Below, in pieces: positions 1 through 8,773 of a DNA stretch of 64,000 nucleotides. The DNA is taken from positions 1,876,916-1,940,915 of the forward strand of contig NZ_SJOM01000007.1 in the NCBI RefSeq assembly GCF_004762045.1. The letters run 5' to 3'. Position numbers and translations under genes: made by a program. How positions within the stretch are numbered: position 1 is the stretch's first letter; the number at the start of each line of letters is the position of its first letter. Source of the DNA: Mycobacterium sp. DL99. GTDB lineage: Bacteria; Actinomycetota; Actinomycetes; Mycobacteriales; Mycobacteriaceae. The notes under the pieces are model-generated. The model did not search any database. It was not told where the DNA came from and was given only the letters and a program-made list of their open reading frames with translations.

Positions 1-1
1 G

Positions 2-586
2 GGTGCGGCCTGGCCGGTGGTGGAAACCGTGCAGCGCGACGGCGTCTGCGTCGAGGTGTACGCCCCGGCGCCCGGCCTGTCCGACGAACTCGGTTCGGCC
101 GCAGAGGAACTCGGCCTACGGGTGGCGAACGAGCTGGGCGTGGTCGGGGTGCTCGCGGTGGAGTTGTTCGAGACGGTCGACGGCACGCTGCTGGTCAACG
201 AGCTGGCCATGCGTCCGCACAATTCCGGGCACTGGACCATGGACGGCGCGGTCACCAGCCAGTTCGAGCAGCATCTGCGGGCGGTCCTGGACTACCCGCT
301 GGGCGACACCTCGGCGATCGCGCCCGCTGCGGTGATGGCCAACGTGCTCGGGGCGCCGCAGACGCCGACGATGTCGATGGACGAGCGGATGCACCACCTC
401 TTCGCGCGGATGCCCGACGCGAAGGTGCACCTGTACGGCAAGGGCGAACGGGCCGGCCGCAAGCTCGGGCACGTCAACATCATCGGCACGGACATGGACG
501 AACTTCGTGAGCGTGCGGTGCGGGCAGCGCACTGGTTGTCACACGGCGAGTGGACTGACGGATGGGATGAACATGCCGGAAAGTAA
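2..586 (+). CDS. purK: N5-carboxyaminoimidazole ribonucleotide synthase PurK, 5' truncated by window edge
   Basis: C-terminal 194 residues of the ATP-grasp enzyme that carboxylates AIR to N5-CAIR in purine synthesis. Visible are the end of the ATP-grasp fold (a stretch with [17 protein letters not shown], typical of PurK, carrying the metal/ATP-binding Glu-Asn region) and the C-terminal lid with [17 protein letters not shown], a PurK hallmark. The start lies outside the window. The stop at 584-586 falls inside the beginning of purE, so the two genes overlap and are probably translationally coupled. purK-purE is the standard mycobacterial pair (Rv3276c-Rv3275c). Identification is firm; only the N-terminus is missing. 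Confidence 0.95.
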   Translation, partial: GAAWPVVETVQRDGVCVEVYAPAPGLSDELGSAAEELGLRVANELGVVGVLAVELFETVDGTLLVNELAMRPHNSGHWTMDGAVTSQFEQHLRAVLDYPLGDTSAIAPAAVMANVLGAPQTPTMSMDERMHHLFARMPDAKVHLYGKGERAGRKLGHVNIIGTDMDELRERAVRAAHWLSHGEWTDGWDEHAGK

Positions 587-1088
587 TGGCCCCAGGGTCG
601 GACTCATCATGGGCAGCGACAGCGACTGGTCGGTGATGTCCGACGCGGCCACCGCGCTCGCCGAGTTCGAGGTGCCGTTCGAGGTCGGTGTGGTGTCCGC
701 ACACCGCACCCCGCAACGGATGCTCGACTACGCCACGACCGCGGCGGACCGGGGTGTCGAGGTGATCATCGCCGGAGCGGGAGGAGCCGCACATCTGCCC
801 GGCATGGTGGCGTCTGCAACACCGCTCCCCGTGATCGGAGTTCCGGTGCCACTGGCCCGCCTCGACGGCATGGACTCCTTGCTGTCCATCGTGCAGATGC
901 CGGCCGGAGTGCCGGTGGCCACGGTTTCCATTGGCGGAGCACGTAATGCGGGCCTGCTGGCCGTGCGGATCCTCGGTTCGTCCGATACCGCGCTGCGGGA
1001 CCGGATGGTGAAATTCCAGGCAGACCTGGAAACCATGGTGTTGGCCAAGGACGCCGCACTGCGCGATCGCCTGTTGGGCGAAGGCTGA
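567..1088 (+). CDS. purE: N5-carboxyaminoimidazole ribonucleotide mutase PurE
   Basis: Class I PurE, converting N5-CAIR to CAIR directly after PurK. About 171-173 residues, the usual length. Diagnostic motifs are MGSDSDW near the N-terminus (phosphate-binding loop) and VVSAHRTP, which carries the active-site His, followed by [13 protein letters not shown]. Two in-frame ATG codons (567 and 573) are possible starts; neither has a strong Shine-Dalgarno sequence, and both lie within the end of purK, which fits translational coupling. An upstream extension to 507 would lie wholly inside purK and is not supported by the family. It ends 33 bp from the convergent TetR gene. Confidence 0.95.
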   Translation: MNMPESNGPRVGLIMGSDSDWSVMSDAATALAEFEVPFEVGVVSAHRTPQRMLDYATTAADRGVEVIIAGAGGAAHLPGMVASATPLPVIGVPVPLARLDGMDSLLSIVQMPAGVPVATVSIGGARNAGLLAVRILGSSDTALRDRMVKFQADLETMVLAKDAALRDRLLGEG

Positions 1089-1121
1089 ACGAAGCGCGCG
1101 GGTAACAGCCCGCGCGTGCAG

Positions 1122-1778
1122 TCAATCTCCGATCAGCCCGCGAATGCGGGGGGTCAGGGACTCGATCGGTTCATCGGTCGACATCACCACAACCGCGGTG
1201 CGGCCGGCGCCGCCCCGGTAGATCGGCCATGTCGCGGCCAGCGCTTCGGCCAGGTCCGACCGCGGGTTGGCCGAGTCGCCGCGCAGCCATCGGCGCAGAA
1301 CATGGTTGTGCGCAGCGACCACGGCGTTCGCGAATAGCTCGGCGCGCAGGTCCGCCGTCCAATCCGCGGTCTGCGCGGTCCGCAGGTGTTTGGTGAACAG
1401 CCGGACATAGCGCGACACCACGGCCGTTTCGAAGTCGCGCAGGGCAGGTACCGAGCGGGTGAGCCGATAGCGCGTACGGGCGCGCTCGCCCTCGGCGAGA
1501 TAGTTCTCGAAGACCGACGTTGTTGCCACCGCGATGACTTCGGCGGGGAGCGATTCGGCAGGCGCCGTCGACAACCTCTCGTCGGCGCGGCGCAGCAACG
1601 CCTCGTGGTCGGGAAAGATCAACGCCTCTTTCGATCCGAACTGACGAAACGCGGTGGTGCGTCCCACCCCCGCCCGTGTCGCGATGTCATCGACGCTGGT
1701 GGCCTCGTACCCACGTTCCTCGAACAGGTCGAATGCCGCGCTCACCAGGCGCTCCCGGGTGCTTGGCAGGTCGGGCAT
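1122..1778 (-). CDS. TetR-family transcriptional regulator, divergent from fadE25
   Basis: 218-residue TetR-type repressor. The N-terminal helix-turn-helix is clear: TRERLVSAAFDLFEERGYEA, then SVDDIATRAGVGRTTAFRQFGSKEAL (residues ~6-50). The C-terminal ligand-binding half is divergent and gives no ligand. An ATG at 1793 adds five residues (MKGAL) and is an alternative start, but it would place the start codon against the operator. The same frame stays open upstream through the antisense of fadE25; that extension is a high-GC artefact. The gene is divergent from fadE25 with two 13-bp palindromic boxes in between, so it probably represses itself and fadE25. The inducer is presumably an acyl-CoA or related lipid (inference). 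Confidence 0.88.
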   Translation of the reverse strand: MPDLPSTRERLVSAAFDLFEERGYEATSVDDIATRAGVGRTTAFRQFGSKEALIFPDHEALLRRADERLSTAPAESLPAEVIAVATTSVFENYLAEGERARTRYRLTRSVPALRDFETAVVSRYVRLFTKHLRTAQTADWTADLRAELFANAVVAAHNHVLRRWLRGDSANPRSDLAEALAATWPIYRGGAGRTAVVVMSTDEPIESLTPRIRGLIGD

Positions 1779-1793
1779 GAGTGCACCTTTCAT

Positions 1794-1827
1794 GGTACTG
1801 AGTGCCGATGCTATGGTACTGGGTACC
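1794..1827. promoter_or_regulatory. Tandem palindromic operator between TetR gene and fadE25
   Basis: Two 13-bp boxes 21 bp apart, centre to centre: GGTACTGAGTGCC (1794-1806) and GGTACTGGGTACC (1815-1827). The second is a perfect inverted repeat (GGTAC-TGG-GTACC); the first is an imperfect version. Spacing of two helical turns puts both on one DNA face, as expected for two TetR dimers. They abut the TetR start and precede fadE25 by about 87 bp. Assignment to the adjacent TetR protein is inference from position. Confidence 0.6.
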
Positions 1828-1913
1828 AAAAGTAGCAGGACGATGTACTCGATGTGCAGTCCGCGCAACGATTGATCCAACAGAGCCGAGAGCTGAAAGC
1901 TAGGGAGAAGATC

Positions 1914-3083
1914 ATGGCCGGCTGGGGCGGTAACCCATCTTTCGATTTGTTTCAGTTGCCTGAAGAGCACCAGGAGCTTCGGGCGGCGATCCGGGCGCTG
2001 GCGGAGAAGGAAATCGCCCCGCACGCTGCCGACGTCGACGAGAATGCGCGCTTCCCGGAGGAGGCCCTGCAGGCGCTGAACGCCTCGGGTTTCAGCGCGG
2101 TTCACGTGCCCGAGGAGTACGGCGGTCAGGGCGCCGATTCGGTCGCGGCCTGCATCGTGATCGAGGAAGTGGCCCGGGTGGACTGCTCGGCGTCGCTGAT
2201 CCCCGCCGTCAACAAGCTGGGCACGATGGGCCTGATCCTGCGCGGCTCCGACGAGCTGAAGAAGCAGGTGCTGCCGTCGCTCGCCTCCGGTGAGGCGATG
2301 GCCTCCTACGCGCTGTCCGAGCGCGAGGCCGGTAGCGACGCGGCGGGCATGCGTACCCGCGCCAAGGCCGACGGTGATGACTGGATCCTCAACGGCACCA
2401 AGTGCTGGATCACCAACGGCGGCAAGTCGACCTGGTACACCGTGATGGCCGTGACCGATCCGGAGAAGGGTGCCAACGGCATCTCGGCGTTCGTCGTGCA
2501 CAAGGACGACGAGGGCTTCAGCGTCGGCCCCAAGGAGCGCAAGCTCGGCATCAAGGGCAGCCCGACCACCGAGCTGTACTTCGAGAACTGCCGCATCCCG
2601 GGCGACCGGATCATCGGCGAGCCGGGCACCGGTTTCAAGACCGCACTGGCGACCCTGGATCACACCCGCCCGACGATCGGTGCGCAGGCCGTGGGTATCG
2701 CCCAGGGCGCGCTGGACGCGGCGATCGCTTACACCAAGGACCGCAAGCAGTTCGGTACCGCCATCGCCGATTTCCAGGCCGTGCAGTTCATGCTGGCCGA
2801 TATGGCGATGAAGCTGGAGGCCGCGCGCCTCATGGTTTACCACGCTGCCGCGCGCGCCGAGCGTGGCGAGACCAACCTCGGGTTCATCTCCGCGGCGAGC
2901 AAGTGCTTCGCCTCCGACGTGGCCATGGAGGTCACCACCGATGCGGTGCAGCTGTTCGGCGGCGCCGGCTACACCGTGGACTTCCCGGTCGAGCGGATGA
3001 TGCGTGACGCCAAGATCACCCAGATCTACGAGGGCACCAACCAGATTCAGCGCGTGGTCATGAGCCGCGCCCTGCTCAAGTAA
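1914..3083 (+). CDS. fadE25: Acyl-CoA dehydrogenase FadE25
   Basis: 389-residue FAD-dependent acyl-CoA dehydrogenase catalysing the first step of beta-oxidation. N-terminal helical domain, then the central beta domain with ASYALSEREAGSDAAGM (flavin-binding segment) and WITNGGKSTWYTVMAVT, then the C-terminal helical domain. The catalytic base is Glu373 in IYEGTNQIQR near the C-terminus. Start ATG at 1914 is preceded by an AGGGAGA ribosome binding site (1902-1908). It is the orthologue of M. tuberculosis Rv3274c, also next to purE. The divergent TetR gene and intervening operator suggest local control. Followed by a long hairpin that separates it from the convergent gene. Confidence 0.93.
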   Translation: MAGWGGNPSFDLFQLPEEHQELRAAIRALAEKEIAPHAADVDENARFPEEALQALNASGFSAVHVPEEYGGQGADSVAACIVIEEVARVDCSASLIPAVNKLGTMGLILRGSDELKKQVLPSLASGEAMASYALSEREAGSDAAGMRTRAKADGDDWILNGTKCWITNGGKSTWYTVMAVTDPEKGANGISAFVVHKDDEGFSVGPKERKLGIKGSPTTELYFENCRIPGDRIIGEPGTGFKTALATLDHTRPTIGAQAVGIAQGALDAAIAYTKDRKQFGTAIADFQAVQFMLADMAMKLEAARLMVYHAAARAERGETNLGFISAASKCFASDVAMEVTTDAVQLFGGAGYTVDFPVERMMRDAKITQIYEGTNQIQRVVMSRALLK

Positions 3084-3094
3084 TCCAACACCGC

Positions 3095-3151
3095 CCAGTG
3101 GCCAGTTAACGCACACTTTCGCCGAAAGGCCGTGCAATAACTGGCCATTGG
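3095..3151. terminator. 57-nt palindrome between fadE25 and the convergent TIGR03089 gene
   Basis: Outer arms 3095-3108 (CCAGTGGCCAGTTA) and 3138-3151 (TAACTGGCCATTGG) pair at 13 of 14 positions. Inside them GCAC/GTGC (3111-3114, 3132-3135) and CTTTCGCCGAAAG (about 3115-3127) can also fold, giving a nearly continuous hairpin. It lies between converging stop codons and has no U-tract. A bidirectional terminator is likely; a REP-like repeated palindrome is possible. Confidence 0.6.
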
Positions 3152-3172
3152 GCATTTGGTCGGCGAAAGAAG

Positions 3173-3877
3173 CTAGCCGCGGGTGACCTTCTCCGTCGTG
3201 CGACGCCGTTCCTGTGCGCCCGCATCGGGATTGGCCACCTGCACGAGTGACGCCCCGGCGGCGAAGACCGCGACCAGATTCGCGATCAGCTCATCCGGGG
3301 TGGCCCACGATGCGGTGGACAGCACCCGGTCGCGGTCGGTGAAACCCTGTGTGGCCGCGGCATTCCGGGCCGCGTCCAGTACCTCGGCGACCGTTTTTCC
3401 GGCCAGGGCCGGACCGGGAACGCGCTCGGGCACGATCTGGTCGCCGTGCACGCGCACCGCGGTGGCGTAGTCGGTCACCCCGATGGGCAGATCCGGGGCG
3501 GGCTTGCCGAACGGGTCGAGCGACAGCACCGCGACCTCGCCACCGGAGACCGCGTCGTCGGCGTCATCGAGTAGATCCCGGGTGCACAGCGCCATGTCGG
3601 CTTCGCCGTCGAGCACGACTTCACCTCCGATCCACCAGATCCCGAACAACACCGCTGCGGTCTGCCAGTGCGCGGGCAGAAGCACCGCCACCCGCGTGCC
3701 CGGGCCGGCCCCCATCTCGTCGCGCAACAGGTTGGCGGTCTTGGCGGCCCAGTTGGCCATGGTTACCGTCGACAGCTCGATCCGTTCACCGGTGGCGTCG
3801 TCGTAATAGGTGATCCGTGGCCCCGCCGGATCCGCTGCCAACAACGGATCCAGCACCGCGGCGCTGACTGTGCTCAT
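3173..3877 (-). CDS. TIGR03089 family protein (Rv3268-like), truncated adenylate-forming-enzyme fold
   Basis: 234 residues. It resembles the N-terminal half of acyl/AMP-forming enzymes: the ITYYDDATGERIELS opening and LLPAHWQTAAVLFGIWWIGGEV match the first subdomain of AMP-ligases, but the P-loop and the C-terminal adenylation motifs are absent, so it is probably not a working ligase. Family TIGR03089 is confined to actinobacteria and uncharacterised. The gene lies 25 bp downstream of the lcp1 homologue on the same strand, the same partnership as Rv3267-Rv3268 in M. tuberculosis, so co-transcription with the arabinogalactan ligase is likely. Start ATG at 3877. Confidence 0.85.
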   Translation of the reverse strand: MSTVSAAVLDPLLAADPAGPRITYYDDATGERIELSTVTMANWAAKTANLLRDEMGAGPGTRVAVLLPAHWQTAAVLFGIWWIGGEVVLDGEADMALCTRDLLDDADDAVSGGEVAVLSLDPFGKPAPDLPIGVTDYATAVRVHGDQIVPERVPGPALAGKTVAEVLDAARNAAATQGFTDRDRVLSTASWATPDELIANLVAVFAAGASLVQVANPDAGAQERRRTTEKVTRG

Positions 3878-3902
3878 AACCCCTGGTTTTACTCGAGGAC
3901 GA

Positions 3903-5384
3903 TCAGTTCACGCACTTGGGATCGTCCGAACCCGCGTTGAGGATCGGCGACGGCGGTGGTGGCGGGCTCTGTTCGCCGGTGTCGCTGTAGGTGTCAGTGG
4001 CCGCGGCCGGATCCACGATGCCCGCGGACGGATCCATGCCATCGGAGCCGGGTCCGGTGTAATCCGCTGCGAGCACCACCCGCACCGCGCCCGGCGGCAA
4101 CGACGAATCCTCGTTCACCGGCAACCCACCGAGATCCTTCGACACCGCCTGGGCACCGAGATCGTCGGCCTTGGCGGCCAGCACCTGGCTGGACGCGGGC
4201 GCGACACCTTCGTGATTGCCGGTCGCGCCCGGAACGAATCCCTTGTTGCTCAGCACCTGTGACACCGCGGCGGCCAGGCCGTTGATGTCGGTGCCGTTGA
4301 CCACCTCGACAGTGGTGCTGTCCGGCGAGTAGCTGAGTTGTTCGGTCTTGCCCGCGTCCTGATCCTGCAAGAGGCCCGACACCCACTGGCGGACATCGGC
4401 GGGATCCACCCGGACCACGCTCTGCATGCCGTCGTCGCTCCAGCCGTCCTCACGCAGGATCGGGATGGTGGCGAACGCCACGCTGCCGCCCGCCAGCTTC
4501 TGCAGCTGTTCGACGAAATCCATGATGTCCCAGCCGTCTGAGATCACCATCGACCGCTGCACGGCTTCCTTCAACCGGCTCAGCGTGCCCGGGCTGGACA
4601 GCGTCTTGCTGGAGATCACATCGTGGGCCAGCGACGCCATCACCGACTGCTGCCGGGTCACCCGGTCGAGGTCGCCGCGCGGCAGATCATGGCGCTGGCG
4701 GACGAAGCTCAGCGCCTGCGGGCCGTCGAGCTTCTGCCAGCCGGCGGGAAAATCGGCGCCCGAAAGCGGTTCGTAGACAGCATCTTTGAGGCAGACGTTG
4801 ACGCCGCCCAGGGCGTCGGTGATCAATGCGAAGCCGAGCAGCCCGATTTCGGCGTAATGGTCAACGGTGACGCCGGTCAACGAGGCGACCGTCTTGATCA
4901 GCTCCTCGCGGCCGGCCTCGGTGGCCTTGGGCTCGGCGACGGCCGGATCTTCACCCTCGACCTCGACGAGTTGCTTCATCCGGTCGAGCTTGACGTCGCC
5001 GAACACGCCGTTGATCTTCATCTTTCCCCAGCCCGGCGCTTCGACATACGAATCGCGCGGGATGGAGATGGCGGTGGCCGACTTCCCGTTGTTCGGAATA
5101 CGCACCAGGATGATGGTGTCGGTGTTGGTCGAGACGTCGTCTCCGGCGCGCAGCGTCTGCAGCTCCTCGGCCGACAGCGGGTTGCCGTGTGCATCGGTAC
5201 GGCTGTCCATACCGACCAGCAGGATGTCGATGGCGCCGTCGTCGCCGCCCCCGCCGAGCGCCGCCGAGCTGATGTGGTTGATGCCGGATTCGAACGAGCG
5301 GATCTGGGTCCAGGCCACCCCCGTTCCGAGCACCACGGCCGACGCCGTGGCGACAGCGATGGAGCGAAGCAGGGGGATAGGCAC
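3903..5384 (-). CDS. lcp1: LytR-CpsA-Psr family arabinogalactan-peptidoglycan ligase Lcp1
   Basis: 493 residues. An N-terminal membrane anchor (residues ~5-28) is followed by an extracytoplasmic LCP domain (~50-330) with GMDSRTDAHG and IPRDSYVEAPGWGKMKINGVFG, typical pyrophosphate/polyprenyl-binding segments. A C-terminal LytR_C domain (~355-445, starting TTVEVVNGTDINGLA) and a Pro/Ser-rich tail follow. Orthologue of Rv3267 (Lcp1), which transfers arabinogalactan onto peptidoglycan. Start is GTG at 5384. It is divergent from rmlD, whose product feeds the rhamnosyl linker of the same polymer, so the neighbours act in one pathway. The 66-bp gap to rmlD must hold both promoters. Confidence 0.92.
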   Translation of the reverse strand: MPIPLLRSIAVATASAVVLGTGVAWTQIRSFESGINHISSAALGGGGDDGAIDILLVGMDSRTDAHGNPLSAEELQTLRAGDDVSTNTDTIILVRIPNNGKSATAISIPRDSYVEAPGWGKMKINGVFGDVKLDRMKQLVEVEGEDPAVAEPKATEAGREELIKTVASLTGVTVDHYAEIGLLGFALITDALGGVNVCLKDAVYEPLSGADFPAGWQKLDGPQALSFVRQRHDLPRGDLDRVTRQQSVMASLAHDVISSKTLSSPGTLSRLKEAVQRSMVISDGWDIMDFVEQLQKLAGGSVAFATIPILREDGWSDDGMQSVVRVDPADVRQWVSGLLQDQDAGKTEQLSYSPDSTTVEVVNGTDINGLAAAVSQVLSNKGFVPGATGNHEGVAPASSQVLAAKADDLGAQAVSKDLGGLPVNEDSSLPPGAVRVVLAADYTGPGSDGMDPSAGIVDPAAATDTYSDTGEQSPPPPPSPILNAGSDDPKCVN

Positions 5385-5450
5385 CTGCCCAGGCTACTTG
5401 CGGCGCAGGCGTGAGCCGGGTAACGGCGACCGGCGTGCCAGACTCGGCGC

Positions 5451-6335
5451 ATGGCGCAACGGATTGTGATCACCGGGGCCGGCGGCATGGTCGGCCGGGT
5501 ATTGGCTGATCAGGGACGCGGCGAGGGTCGTGACGTGCTGGCCCTGACCTCTGCCGAATGTGACATCACCAACGTTGACACGGTGCGAGGGTTCGTCGAG
5601 CCCGGCGATGTGGTGATCAACTGCGCGGCATACACGCAGGTGGATACCGCCGAGACCGACCAGGTCAGGGCCTACGCCGTCAACGCCACCGGTCCGGGCA
5701 ACCTCGCCACGGTGTGTGCACAGGCAGGCGCTGACATGGTGCACATCTCCACGGATTACGTGTTCGGCGCGTCCGCGCAGCGTCGCACCCCGTATGAGGT
5801 GGACGACCAGACCGGACCGGTCAACGTCTACGGCCAGACCAAACTGGCCGGGGAACACGCGGTGCTGGCCGCCAAACCCGATGCCTACGTCGTCCGCACC
5901 GCCTGGGTGTACCGCGGGGGCGACGGAGCCGACTTCGTGGCGACCATGCGCCGGCTGGCGGCCGGGGACGGCCCGGTCGATGTGGTCGCCGACCAGATCG
6001 GGTCGCCCACCTACACCGGTGACCTGGTCGCGGCGTTGCTGCAGATCGCCGACGGTGGTGTGCGGCCCGGCGTGCTGCACGCCGCCAACGCCGGACCGGC
6101 CAGCCGGTTCGACCAGGCGCGGGAGACCTTCGCGGCCGTCGGTGCCGATCCGCAGCGGGTCCGGCCGGTCGACAGCAGCCGCCACCCGCGGCCCGCGCTG
6201 CGGCCGGCCTACACGGTGTTGTCCGCGCTCCGGTCCGCCGAGGCGGGCCTGACCCCGCTGCGGGATTGGCGGGAAGCCCTGGTGGCCGCGGTTGGAAAAG
6301 AGTGCCCGTCCGGCCCGCTACCCTCTACGCCGTGA
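5451..6335 (+). CDS. rmlD: dTDP-4-dehydrorhamnose reductase RmlD
   Basis: 294-residue short-chain dehydrogenase of the RmlD group, making dTDP-L-rhamnose by NAD(P)H reduction. Contains the nucleotide-binding ITGAGGMVGRVLA at the N-terminus, the NCAAYTQVD and HISTDYVFG segments, and the catalytic YGQTK (YxxxK) motif. Start ATG at 5451. Its TGA overlaps the GTG of wbbL by four bases (6332-6335), so reductase and rhamnosyltransferase are translationally coupled. Orthologue of Rv3266c; essential for the rhamnose linker of arabinogalactan in mycobacteria. Confidence 0.95.
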   Translation: MAQRIVITGAGGMVGRVLADQGRGEGRDVLALTSAECDITNVDTVRGFVEPGDVVINCAAYTQVDTAETDQVRAYAVNATGPGNLATVCAQAGADMVHISTDYVFGASAQRRTPYEVDDQTGPVNVYGQTKLAGEHAVLAAKPDAYVVRTAWVYRGGDGADFVATMRRLAAGDGPVDVVADQIGSPTYTGDLVAALLQIADGGVRPGVLHAANAGPASRFDQARETFAAVGADPQRVRPVDSSRHPRPALRPAYTVLSALRSAEAGLTPLRDWREALVAAVGKECPSGPLPSTP

Positions 6336-7222
6336 CTGAGGATGCGGCCCGCCCGCTCGTGGTGGTGACGGTGACGTACTCGCCGGGCCCGCACCTGGAC
6401 CGTTTCCTGGCCTCGCTTGCGTTGGCCACCGATCGGCCGGTGACCGTCATCATGGCCGACAACGGCTCGACCGACGGTGCACCCGAGCAGGCCGAAAAGC
6501 GTTACCCGAACGTGCGCCTGCTCCGTACCGGCAGCAACCTGGGTTACGGCCGCGCGGTCAACCGCGGCGCCGAGGAGATATCGGATGCGGAGTGCTCGGA
6601 ATTTTTTATCGTCGCCAACCCGGACGTGCAGTGGGGGCCCCACTCGATCGATCTGCTGCTCGACGCGGCCCGGCGCTGGCCGCAGGCCGGGGCACTCGGG
6701 CCGTTGGTCCGTGACCCCGACGGCTCGGTCTACCCGTCGGCGCGGCACCAGCCCAGCCTGGTTCGCGGCGGCATGCATGCCGTGGTCGGCCCGTTCTGGA
6801 AGTCGAATCCGTGGACGGCGGCCTACCGCCAGGACCGCCAGGATCCCACTGAGCGCGAAGTCGGTTGGCTTTCCGGTTCGTGCCTGTTGATGCGCCGGGC
6901 GGCCTTCGACGCCGTCGGCGGGTTCGACGAGCGCTACTTCATGTATATGGAGGACGTCGACCTCGGTGACCGGATCGCCCGGGCCGGGTGGCAGAACGTC
7001 TATGTGCCGTCGGCCGAGGTGCTGCACGACAAGGGCCACTCCACCGGCCGTGACCCGGCGCGCAACTTGGCCGCCCACCACCGCAGTACCTACACTTTTT
7101 TGGCTGATCGGTATCCGGCGCCCTGGCAGGCGCCGTTACGGTGGACGATTCGGGGCGCGCTGGCAGCACGTGCGGGCCTGGTGGTCGGTAGTTCGCGACG
7201 TAAACATGCGAAAGGGCACTGA
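6332..7222 (+). CDS. wbbL: Rhamnosyltransferase WbbL
   Basis: 296-residue GT2 glycosyltransferase that adds rhamnose from dTDP-rhamnose to GlcNAc-PP-decaprenol, forming the arabinogalactan linkage unit at the inner membrane face. VTVTYSPGPHLDRFLASL and MADNGSTDGAPEQA mark the nucleotide-sugar domain; FIVANPDVQWG carries the DxD-like site; YMYMEDVDLGDRIARAGW is the acceptor-side motif with the catalytic acidic residues. The GTG start at 6332 is chosen because it overlaps the rmlD stop and matches the N-terminus of Rv3265c; a start at 6266 would run into rmlD coding. manB follows one base after its stop. Confidence 0.94.
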   Translation: MTEDAARPLVVVTVTYSPGPHLDRFLASLALATDRPVTVIMADNGSTDGAPEQAEKRYPNVRLLRTGSNLGYGRAVNRGAEEISDAECSEFFIVANPDVQWGPHSIDLLLDAARRWPQAGALGPLVRDPDGSVYPSARHQPSLVRGGMHAVVGPFWKSNPWTAAYRQDRQDPTEREVGWLSGSCLLMRRAAFDAVGGFDERYFMYMEDVDLGDRIARAGWQNVYVPSAEVLHDKGHSTGRDPARNLAAHHRSTYTFLADRYPAPWQAPLRWTIRGALAARAGLVVGSSRRKHAKGH

Positions 7223-7223
7223 C

Positions 7224-8303
7224 GTGATCAATCCCGCGGAGGTGGACGCTGTCGTCCTCGTCGGTGGACGAGGCACCCGGCTTCGGCCCCTGACGCTCTC
7301 GGCGCCCAAGCCGATGCTGCCGACGGCCGGAGTTCCGTTCCTCACCCATCTGCTGGCGCGGATCTCCGCGGCCGGGATCAATCATGTGGTGATGGGCACC
7401 TCGTACAAGGCCGAGGTTTTCGAGGAGGCGTTCGGTGATGGCTCCGATCTCGGGCTCGAGATCGAATACGTCACCGAGACAGAGGCTCTCGGCACCGGTG
7501 GTGGCATCGCCAACGTGGCGGACAAGCTGCGCTACGACACGGCCATGGTGTTCAACGGTGACGTGCTGTCGGCGGCCGACCTCGGTGCGCTGCTGGAGTC
7601 ACATGACACCCACCAGGCCGACCTCACGCTGCATCTGGTGCGCGTCAGTGACCCCCGTGCGTTCGGTTGTGTGCCCACCGATGCCGACGGCCGCGTGACG
7701 GCATTCCTGGAGAAGACCCAGGATCCGCCGACCGACCAGATCAACGCCGGCTGCTATGTGTTCAAAAAGCATGTCATCGACCAGATCCCGAAGGGCCGGC
7801 CGGTATCGGTCGAACGTGAGGTGTTCCCGGGCCTTCTCGCCGACGGGCTGAAGGTGTGCGGGTACGTCGACACCTCCTACTGGCGCGATATGGGCACACC
7901 CGAGGATTTCGTGCGCGGATCGGCCGATCTGGTCCGTGGCATCGCGCCTTCGCCGGCGCTCAACGGCCAGCGCGGTGAGTCCCTGGTCCATGAAGGTGCG
8001 GCGGTCGCTCCCGGCGCCTTGTTGATCGGCGGCACCGTGGTGGGCCGCGGAGCCGAGATCGGTGCAGGCGCACGGCTCGACGGCGCGGTGATCTTCGATG
8101 GTGTGCGCGTGGAAGCCGGTGCGGTGATTGAACGTTCGATCATCGGCTTCGGCGCCCGCATCGGCCCGCGGGCACTGATCCGCGACGGCGTGATCGGCGA
8201 CGGGGCCGACATCGGTGCCCGCTGCGAACTGTTGCGCGGTGCCAGGGTGTGGCCCGGGGTGAACATCCCGGACGGCGGCATCCGGTACTCCACCGACGTC
8301 TGA
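7224..8303 (+). CDS. manB: GDP-mannose pyrophosphorylase (mannose-1-phosphate guanylyltransferase)
   Basis: 359 residues, same length as Rv3264c. N-terminal nucleotidyltransferase domain begins VVLVGGRGTRLRPLTLSAPK, the glycine-rich NTP-binding signature, with FNGDVL as the metal-binding Asp region. The C-terminal left-handed beta-helix (~residues 250-359) shows hexapeptide repeats such as GTVVGRGAEIGAGARLDGA. It produces GDP-mannose for mannolipids and lipoglycans (PIM, LM, LAM). GTG at 7224 is preferred: AAAGGG lies seven bases upstream and the length matches the family; ATG at 7206 would overlap wbbL. Third gene of the rmlD-wbbL-manB operon. Confidence 0.93.
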   Translation: MINPAEVDAVVLVGGRGTRLRPLTLSAPKPMLPTAGVPFLTHLLARISAAGINHVVMGTSYKAEVFEEAFGDGSDLGLEIEYVTETEALGTGGGIANVADKLRYDTAMVFNGDVLSAADLGALLESHDTHQADLTLHLVRVSDPRAFGCVPTDADGRVTAFLEKTQDPPTDQINAGCYVFKKHVIDQIPKGRPVSVEREVFPGLLADGLKVCGYVDTSYWRDMGTPEDFVRGSADLVRGIAPSPALNGQRGESLVHEGAAVAPGALLIGGTVVGRGAEIGAGARLDGAVIFDGVRVEAGAVIERSIIGFGARIGPRALIRDGVIGDGADIGARCELLRGARVWPGVNIPDGGIRYSTDV

Positions 8304-8437
8304 ACTGCGCCGAAACTACGCTTTCTGACAAGAATTGGCGGCACCGCATCCCAGGCCGTCGTCTCGGCGTTGACACAAGAAGTGTATTTGCCGACCTCTG
8401 CCGCGCCTTAAGATTCGATGGGCGAAAGGGGAGGGCC

Positions 8438-8773
8438 ATGTTGAACGGACTGGGACGTAAGGCGGTGGCGCCGCTCGCGGTGGCGTTGGTGCTCGGAGGG
8501 GTTTTCGGAGCCACCGCGCCGGAGGCGGCGGCCTGGCCGATACCGCTGACCGGTGAAGACAACGCTTATCTCAAGGCCACACGAGGTGTCTTTCCCGGCG
8601 ATGACGACCAGTTGCTGCTGGTGGGCCGGGAGATGTGCCGTCTGCTCTACACCGGTCAGCCCGCATCTGCGGTGATCGACCAGATGGCAGGACAGTACGC
8701 GGCCACGCCGGAGCAGGCCGCGGTTGCGTTGCGTGCCGCCCGCCGGGCGTACTGCACGCAGGCGCCCGGTTAG
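8438..8773 (+). CDS. Small secreted DUF732-family protein
   Basis: 111 residues. A signal peptide (about 1-32, hydrophobic LAVALVLGGVFGAT followed by Ala-rich cleavage region) precedes a compact helical DUF732 domain with two cysteines, Cys67 and Cys106, that probably form a disulfide outside the cytoplasm. DUF732 proteins are abundant and functionally unknown in mycobacteria. Start ATG at 8438 has an excellent purine-rich ribosome site (AAAGGGGAGGG, 8426-8434). Its stop overlaps the stop of the convergent SDR gene (8770-8773). Confidence 0.85.
   Translation: MLNGLGRKAVAPLAVALVLGGVFGATAPEAAAWPIPLTGEDNAYLKATRGVFPGDDDQLLLVGREMCRLLYTGQPASAVIDQMAGQYAATPEQAAVALRAARRAYCTQAPG

Noticed and set aside
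1779..3155. N-terminal extension of the TetR gene through the antisense of fadE25
   Set aside because: The translated sequence has no domain and would span the operator and the whole of fadE25; the TetR fold begins at 1778.
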